A stretch of DNA of 28,659 nucleotides, taken from NCBI GenBank assembly GCA_023411715.1, contig JAEYOM010000021.1:1-28659 (forward strand). Direction: 5' to 3'. Under the pieces are notes generated by a model. That model made no database searches, was not told where the DNA came from, and saw only the letters and a program-made list of their open reading frames with translations. Made by a program: the position numbers and the translations under genes. The DNA comes from Bacillota bacterium (GTDB taxonomy: Bacteria > Bacillota > Clostridia > Acetivibrionales > DTU013). Below, one piece after another: positions 24,816 to 28,659 of the stretch (position 1 is its first letter; the number at the start of each line of letters is the position of its first letter).

Positions 24816-25832
24816 ATGGCCAGTATCAAGGACATTGCACGGGAAGCAAAAGTATCTCCAAGTACTGTATCGTTGGTTTTGAATGGACGTGCTGAAGAAA
24901 TTAGGATTTCACCCTCCACAAAGCAGAAAGTACTGGATACAGCTAAAAAGTTGGATTATTATCCCAATTTAGCTGGAAGAAAGTTGAGGGAGGATAACTC
25001 ATACAGAGTTCCCATTATTGTCCTTTTTTGGTCATCAAATACCACCGGCGTTATGGCTGACAGGCTTTTAAATGGTATAAAGCATTATAAGGATACTTAT
25101 AATAAGGAATTCCAACTGATGATACAGCCGTATAGTACTGATGAATTAAATAAACATGAACAAGTTTTAAAGAGTACTTCCATGTTCAACGGGGCTCTTA
25201 TTACCGGTTGCTCGACAAAGGATATTGATTTTTTAAATGGATTGAACGTCAAGATGCCGATAATTATTACCGGAAGGTCTTCGGAAAAATATAATTCCTG
25301 TTCAGTGAATGAATATCAGGCAGGTTATAATGTCGCCAAACTTTTTAAGGATAGAGGCCACAAAAATATAGGTGTTGTCGCCCAAAATATTGTATTTCAA
25401 AAATATGGAAGCAGAACATCCGGTTTCCTTGATGGATGCAGGGAATATGGCTTGGAAGTAAAGAAGGAAAATCAAATTGTTTGCCACTATTCCATTGAAG
25501 AAAGTGGAGAGGCTATACGAAAGGTGATAGAACGCGGGAGATTGCCTTCAGCTATATTTTTTGAAGTAGAAATGTTGGCAATAGGGGCGTTACCTATCTT
25601 TCATGAATATAAGCTAAGGATTCCGGAGGATCTTGAAATTGTCACTTTCGGTGATGCCAAGATTGCGAGTTATACCATACCCTCTCTTACTACGATCAGG
25701 ACGCCGCTTGAGGAAATGGTCAGCGATAGTGTTGGAATACTGATTGACGATATCGAAAATAGATTGACTCAGCCTGTCAATCGAATATATGAAACAACCC
25801 TGGTGATGAGGCAGAGTTGCGGGAGTTCCTAA
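24816..25832 (+). CDS. LacI-family transcriptional regulator (second)
   Basis: The start at 24816 is favoured over the ATG at 24795 because GGAG lies nine bases upstream and the product then begins MASIKDIAREAKVSPSTVSL, as LacI-family proteins do. 338 residues: helix-turn-helix, hinge (YYPNLAGRKLRE) and effector domain (FKDRGHKNIGVVAQN; PEDLEIVTFGDAK). It is closely similar in layout to the first regulator, including the unusual extra residues after the recognition helix (NGRAEEIRIS versus NGRGDKMRIS), so both belong to one subfamily and may share operator preferences. It is followed by a chemoreceptor gene with two LacI-type boxes. Confidence 0.93.
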   Translation: MASIKDIAREAKVSPSTVSLVLNGRAEEIRISPSTKQKVLDTAKKLDYYPNLAGRKLREDNSYRVPIIVLFWSSNTTGVMADRLLNGIKHYKDTYNKEFQLMIQPYSTDELNKHEQVLKSTSMFNGALITGCSTKDIDFLNGLNVKMPIIITGRSSEKYNSCSVNEYQAGYNVAKLFKDRGHKNIGVVAQNIVFQKYGSRTSGFLDGCREYGLEVKKENQIVCHYSIEESGEAIRKVIERGRLPSAIFFEVEMLAIGALPIFHEYKLRIPEDLEIVTFGDAKIASYTIPSLTTIRTPLEEMVSDSVGILIDDIENRLTQPVNRIYETTLVMRQSCGSS

Positions 25833-25881
25833 AATCCGTATCAAATATAAATTTATTGGCACAAACGTAATTATTTTTTTA

Positions 25882-25923
25882 TATAATGCTAAAACGATTT
25901 AATCTTTAGCTAAAACGTTATAA
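25882..25923 (+). promoter_or_regulatory. -10 element with two tandem LacI-type operators upstream of the chemoreceptor
   Basis: TATAAT at 25882-25887 is followed at once by TGCTAAAACGATTTAA (25887-25902) and then TTTAGCTAAAACGTTATAAC (25904-25923 region). GCTAAAACG begins at 25888 and again at 25909, exactly 21 bases or two helical turns apart, so two repressor dimers could bind on one face. The -35 is uncertain (TTGGCA with a long 20-base spacer). Each box has the central CG and flanking A/T symmetry usual for LacI-family sites. Confidence 0.6.
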
Positions 25924-25994
25924 CCAAAGATTTGGGAGAAGCTCATATTAAATTAAAATAATGTTCAAAAAATTTTTTGATTTAAGGTGATAAG

Positions 25995-27290
25995 ATGTTT
26001 AGTAAAAGACATTCGATAAGCAGCGAACCTTCCAATGTTGATGAAAAAAGCCTTGAAAATGGAAAACTCCGGGAAAAGCTGAAGGAGCATTCCGATTTCA
26101 ATTTTGGAGTGCTCAAGGATTTGAATGAGCTGCTTAAATCAATGACAAGCCTGGATTATGTGAAACAAATGATTATGGACGTCAACGAGCAGACAAAAAT
26201 GGTTGAAAACCTGGCGGCAAGCAGTCAGGAGATGAGTTCAACGGCAGAGGATGTCTCCAACTTTGCACAGAACTCGTATAATGCCAGCAGTGAAAGTATA
26301 ATTATAGCTCAAACCAGCTTGAGTAAGATTGACGGTACATTCAGTTCTATTGAAGAGAATATGGACAAAACAAGACAAGTAAAATCAACGATGGAATCGG
26401 TTACCCGGGAGACTGAAAAAATATATGATATAGTAAATGTCATCAATAATATTGCGAAACAGACCAATCTGCTTGCATTGAACGCGTCTATTGAAGCGGC
26501 AAGAGCAGGTCAGCAAGGAAAAGGCTTTGCAGTTGTTGCTGAAGAAATTGAAAAGTTATCGGAAAGCTCAAAAATCCAGGCAAATCATATTTTGGCTATT
26601 GTTAATTCACTAAAAAAGCAATTCAAAGATACTTCTGAGTCATTGGACAATGTTGTGACATCATTCAATGCATCGAAGAAGTCTATTGATGAGGCGGTTT
26701 CACTAATAAATGGAATCGGTAAATCAATGGAAACAATAGGCACAAACTTTTCTGCAATATCATCAAATTCTCAGGAACAAACTGCTGCCTCTGAAGAGAT
26801 GGCCGCCAATACTAACGTAATTAATGAAAAGACCTTGGAATTAAAGGCTGAGGCTAATAGAACCGGCAAGGCCTTTTATGATATTTCACTGACTATAGAC
26901 ATGCTTCGCAGAAAATTGTATTCCGCGACAGACGGTATTAGTAACAGCACTATGCTTGAATTATGCATCACTGACCATATAATGTGGAAATGGCGCGTTT
27001 ATAATTTGTTGCTGGGATTTGTCAATGAAGATTTTAAGAAAGTGTCAAATCATCGCGAGTGTAGACTTGGAGTACTCCTCAATAATTTATCATCGACTGA
27101 TGTAAATGTTATTAATATAGTGGAACAGCTTGAGCAGCCTCATTCCAAGCTACATACCGTTACCAATAAGGCCATAGAATTGTATCATAATGGAAATATA
27201 GCGGAATCCGAAGCTTTATTAGGCGAAATAGAACAGACGTCGCGGGATGTAGTAGCATTAATCGATAAGCTTAAACTGTTACTCGAATAA
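25995..27290 (+). CDS. Soluble methyl-accepting chemotaxis protein with C-terminal CZB domain
   Basis: 431 residues, AAGGTGAT before the ATG. There is no membrane segment, so it is a cytoplasmic chemoreceptor. The signalling domain contains the conserved hairpin tip (IAKQTNLLALNASIEAARAG then GKGFAVVAEEIEKL, residues ~153-189). The C-terminal ~110 residues match the chemoreceptor zinc-binding (CZB) domain: DHIMWKWRV (His328), HRECRLG (Cys356), HSKLH (His383, His387), the expected His/Cys/His/His ligand set. In other bacteria CZB senses zinc and thereby hypochlorous acid, or controls localisation. There is no N-terminal sensory domain beyond ~60 residues. It lies between a LacI regulator and a solute-binding protein, suggesting behaviour tuned to the same nutrient. 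Confidence 0.92.
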   Translation: MFSKRHSISSEPSNVDEKSLENGKLREKLKEHSDFNFGVLKDLNELLKSMTSLDYVKQMIMDVNEQTKMVENLAASSQEMSSTAEDVSNFAQNSYNASSESIIIAQTSLSKIDGTFSSIEENMDKTRQVKSTMESVTRETEKIYDIVNVINNIAKQTNLLALNASIEAARAGQQGKGFAVVAEEIEKLSESSKIQANHILAIVNSLKKQFKDTSESLDNVVTSFNASKKSIDEAVSLINGIGKSMETIGTNFSAISSNSQEQTAASEEMAANTNVINEKTLELKAEANRTGKAFYDISLTIDMLRRKLYSATDGISNSTMLELCITDHIMWKWRVYNLLLGFVNEDFKKVSNHRECRLGVLLNNLSSTDVNVINIVEQLEQPHSKLHTVTNKAIELYHNGNIAESEALLGEIEQTSRDVVALIDKLKLLLE

Positions 27291-27338
27291 ACTAAATATC
27301 GATAAGGGATAGAAAAGAGAGTCGTGTCACAATAGAGC

Positions 27339-27355
27339 TTTTGCTAAAACGTTCG
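27339..27355 (+). promoter_or_regulatory. LacI-type operator candidate upstream of the family-5 binding protein
   Basis: TTTTGCTAAAACGTTCG repeats the GCTAAAACG core found upstream of the chemoreceptor. A weak -10-like CACAAT lies at 27328-27333, giving the same -10-then-box geometry as at 13552 and 25882. No convincing -35 was seen. Confidence 0.45.
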
Positions 27356-27451
27356 AGGTTGCGGATATAGTACTGATCGTGATCAAAAAAGTTTTGGAAG
27401 ATAAACTTCCAGAAGAAAGCCATACAACTATTATAAAAGGAGGACTATGTT

Positions 27452-28659
27452 ATGGTAAGCGGTTCAAAAATCAGAAAGTTGTTATTGGTAGCTATGGTTA
27501 TCAGCTTATGTGCAAGCACGCTTTTCACTGGCTGTAGCTCCAGCAGCGAGAAAAATGCAGCAAGTGCAACAAACACTGCAGCTTCTTCAACAGGGACTGA
27601 GGTTAAAAGTGGCGGCGTGTTGAAAGTGTTGCTCGGATTTGATGCATCCTGTATCGGTTATCCCGGCAAATATCAGACAATGAATGACTTTTTTGTAGCC
27701 CAATCTGCAGTAGAACCTTTGGGCAGGTATGGCGGAGACGGAATATTGCAGCCATTTCTTGCTGAAAAATTCGAGAGTGACTACGATACAAAAACAGCTA
27801 CCGTCACTTTAAAAAAGAATATTAATTTTCAGGACGGAACGCCGCTGAACGCAGATGCAGTTATTTGGAATTGGAACGAGTATACGTCAGCCGGGAAAAC
27901 AGAACTGAATGCTGTTGACAAATATGAAAAGGTTGATGATTATACGGTAAAAGTTCACCTTAAGCAATGGGACAATGCCATTATCGACAATCTCTGCTAT
28001 TTTGGCGGCTATATGGTATCTCCTTCATCAGTGCAAAAGAATGGTAAGGATTGGGCAATATTGAATCCTGTCGGTACCGGACCCTATAAGTTGAAATCAT
28101 GGGAACAGGGAGTAAAGGTTGTTTTCGAAAAGAATGATACATATTGGGGTGGCAGTCCGTTTCTTGATGGCGTTGAGTTTGACGTAATCAAGGATAATAC
28201 GACAAAAGTAACTGCTTTCAGGACCAAGGAAGCCGATATACTGATTGATCCGGGAGATTATAACGTGGCTGACCAACTGAAAAAGGAAGGGTTTAATTTG
28301 ACTTCCAGAGTTACAGGAATGGGCGCCAGCATCACCGGCTTTATGCCAAGCAGTGCCGACCCCAAATCACCATTTTACAAGCTTGAAGTACGTCAGGCTT
28401 TTATGTATGCAGTTGATACCAAAGCTATTTCACAAAATCTTACTTTGGGGAATGGTTTGGTTACAAACCAATGGGCCCCGCCTAATGCATGGTCATACAA
28501 CAAGGATGTAGTCGGTTATCCATACAATCCGCAAAAGGCCAAGGAACTGCTTGCAAGTGCAGGATATCCGAATGGTTTTGATACAACCATATTTACGAGC
28601 AATACTCAGGGAGATATACAGAGAGCTACAATTCTGCAAGGGTATTTAAAGGCTGTAGG
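27452..28659 (+). CDS. ABC transporter solute-binding lipoprotein, family 5 (3' partial)
   Basis: ATG at 27452, eight bases after AAAGGAGG; the nearer ATG at 27447 stops at once. The frame is open to the right edge (402 codons visible). Signal peptide with lipobox FTGC, then a Ser/Ala/Thr-rich linker. Family-5 (DppA/OppA) features follow: FLAEKFESD, VTLKKNINFQDGTPLNADAV, NPVGTGPYKLKSWE and VRQAFMYAVDTKAI. These proteins bind peptides, nickel, or in many anaerobes oligosaccharides. The usual partner permease and ATPase genes should follow outside the window. The preceding LacI, operator box and chemoreceptor support a carbohydrate or glycoside substrate rather than a peptide, but this is inference. 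Confidence 0.9.
   Translation, partial: MVSGSKIRKLLLVAMVISLCASTLFTGCSSSSEKNAASATNTAASSTGTEVKSGGVLKVLLGFDASCIGYPGKYQTMNDFFVAQSAVEPLGRYGGDGILQPFLAEKFESDYDTKTATVTLKKNINFQDGTPLNADAVIWNWNEYTSAGKTELNAVDKYEKVDDYTVKVHLKQWDNAIIDNLCYFGGYMVSPSSVQKNGKDWAILNPVGTGPYKLKSWEQGVKVVFEKNDTYWGGSPFLDGVEFDVIKDNTTKVTAFRTKEADILIDPGDYNVADQLKKEGFNLTSRVTGMGASITGFMPSSADPKSPFYKLEVRQAFMYAVDTKAISQNLTLGNGLVTNQWAPPNAWSYNKDVVGYPYNPQKAKELLASAGYPNGFDTTIFTSNTQGDIQRATILQGYLKAV

Overview
The window looks like a chromosomal stretch of a low-to-medium GC Gram-positive bacterium, most likely an anaerobic Clostridia-type Bacillota. Supporting signs are strong AGGAGG-type ribosome binding sites, sigma-A promoters of the TTGACA/TATAAT type, lipobox lipoproteins, an S-layer-homology (SLH) protein, stalk repeats resembling the copper amine oxidase N-terminal domain, an SdpR/SdpI pair and soluble-binding-protein ABC importers. 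No rRNA, tRNA, CRISPR array or intact mobile element was recognised. Species-level assignment is not possible from what is visible.

Region 1 (1-3934) is a plus-strand run: the end of an exported stalk-repeat/beta-trefoil/Ig-like protein, a small lipoprotein, a LemA protein, and a DUF2207-type membrane protein whose 3' end appears frameshifted away from a SHOCT tail. The run stops in the first dozen codons of a zinc-ribbon-like gene. Region 2 (3935-7600) is a patchwork. It has an intact staygreen-family gene and an intact CotA-like multicopper oxidase, placed among broken pieces of a UvrD/HelD-type helicase and an ABC ATPase.

Region 3 (7640-10751) holds an SdpR-type ArsR repressor with a strong promoter and two repeated operator-like boxes, its SdpI partner, and an exported SLH-anchored alpha/beta hydrolase, closed by a clear terminator. 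Region 4 (10944-12454) is an MFS exporter/transporter gene diverging from a LacI regulator.

Region 5 (12455-24618) is the main locus: a LacI regulator, a family-1 solute-binding lipoprotein, two sugar-type permeases, then six consecutive hydrolase genes. Three are alpha/beta-hydrolase (CE1/esterase-like) proteins and three are beta-lactamase-fold serine hydrolases. None of the six has a visible signal peptide and no glycoside hydrolase is present. The simplest reading is import of an acylated oligosaccharide or other ester-decorated small molecule, followed by ester removal in the cytoplasm. One of the esterases has Ala in place of the nucleophilic Ser, and another carries a degenerate second hydrolase half. 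Region 6 (24750-28659) repeats the theme: a second LacI regulator, a soluble chemoreceptor with a CZB zinc-binding domain, and the start of a family-5 solute-binding lipoprotein.

GCTAAA/CTAAAACG-type boxes recur beside the promoters of the MFS gene, both the first LacI gene and its ABC operon, the chemoreceptor and the family-5 binding protein. This suggests that regions 4-6 form one LacI-family regulon joining sensing, uptake, export and de-esterification of a related substrate. That functional picture is inference; the gene families and boxes are visible in the sequence.
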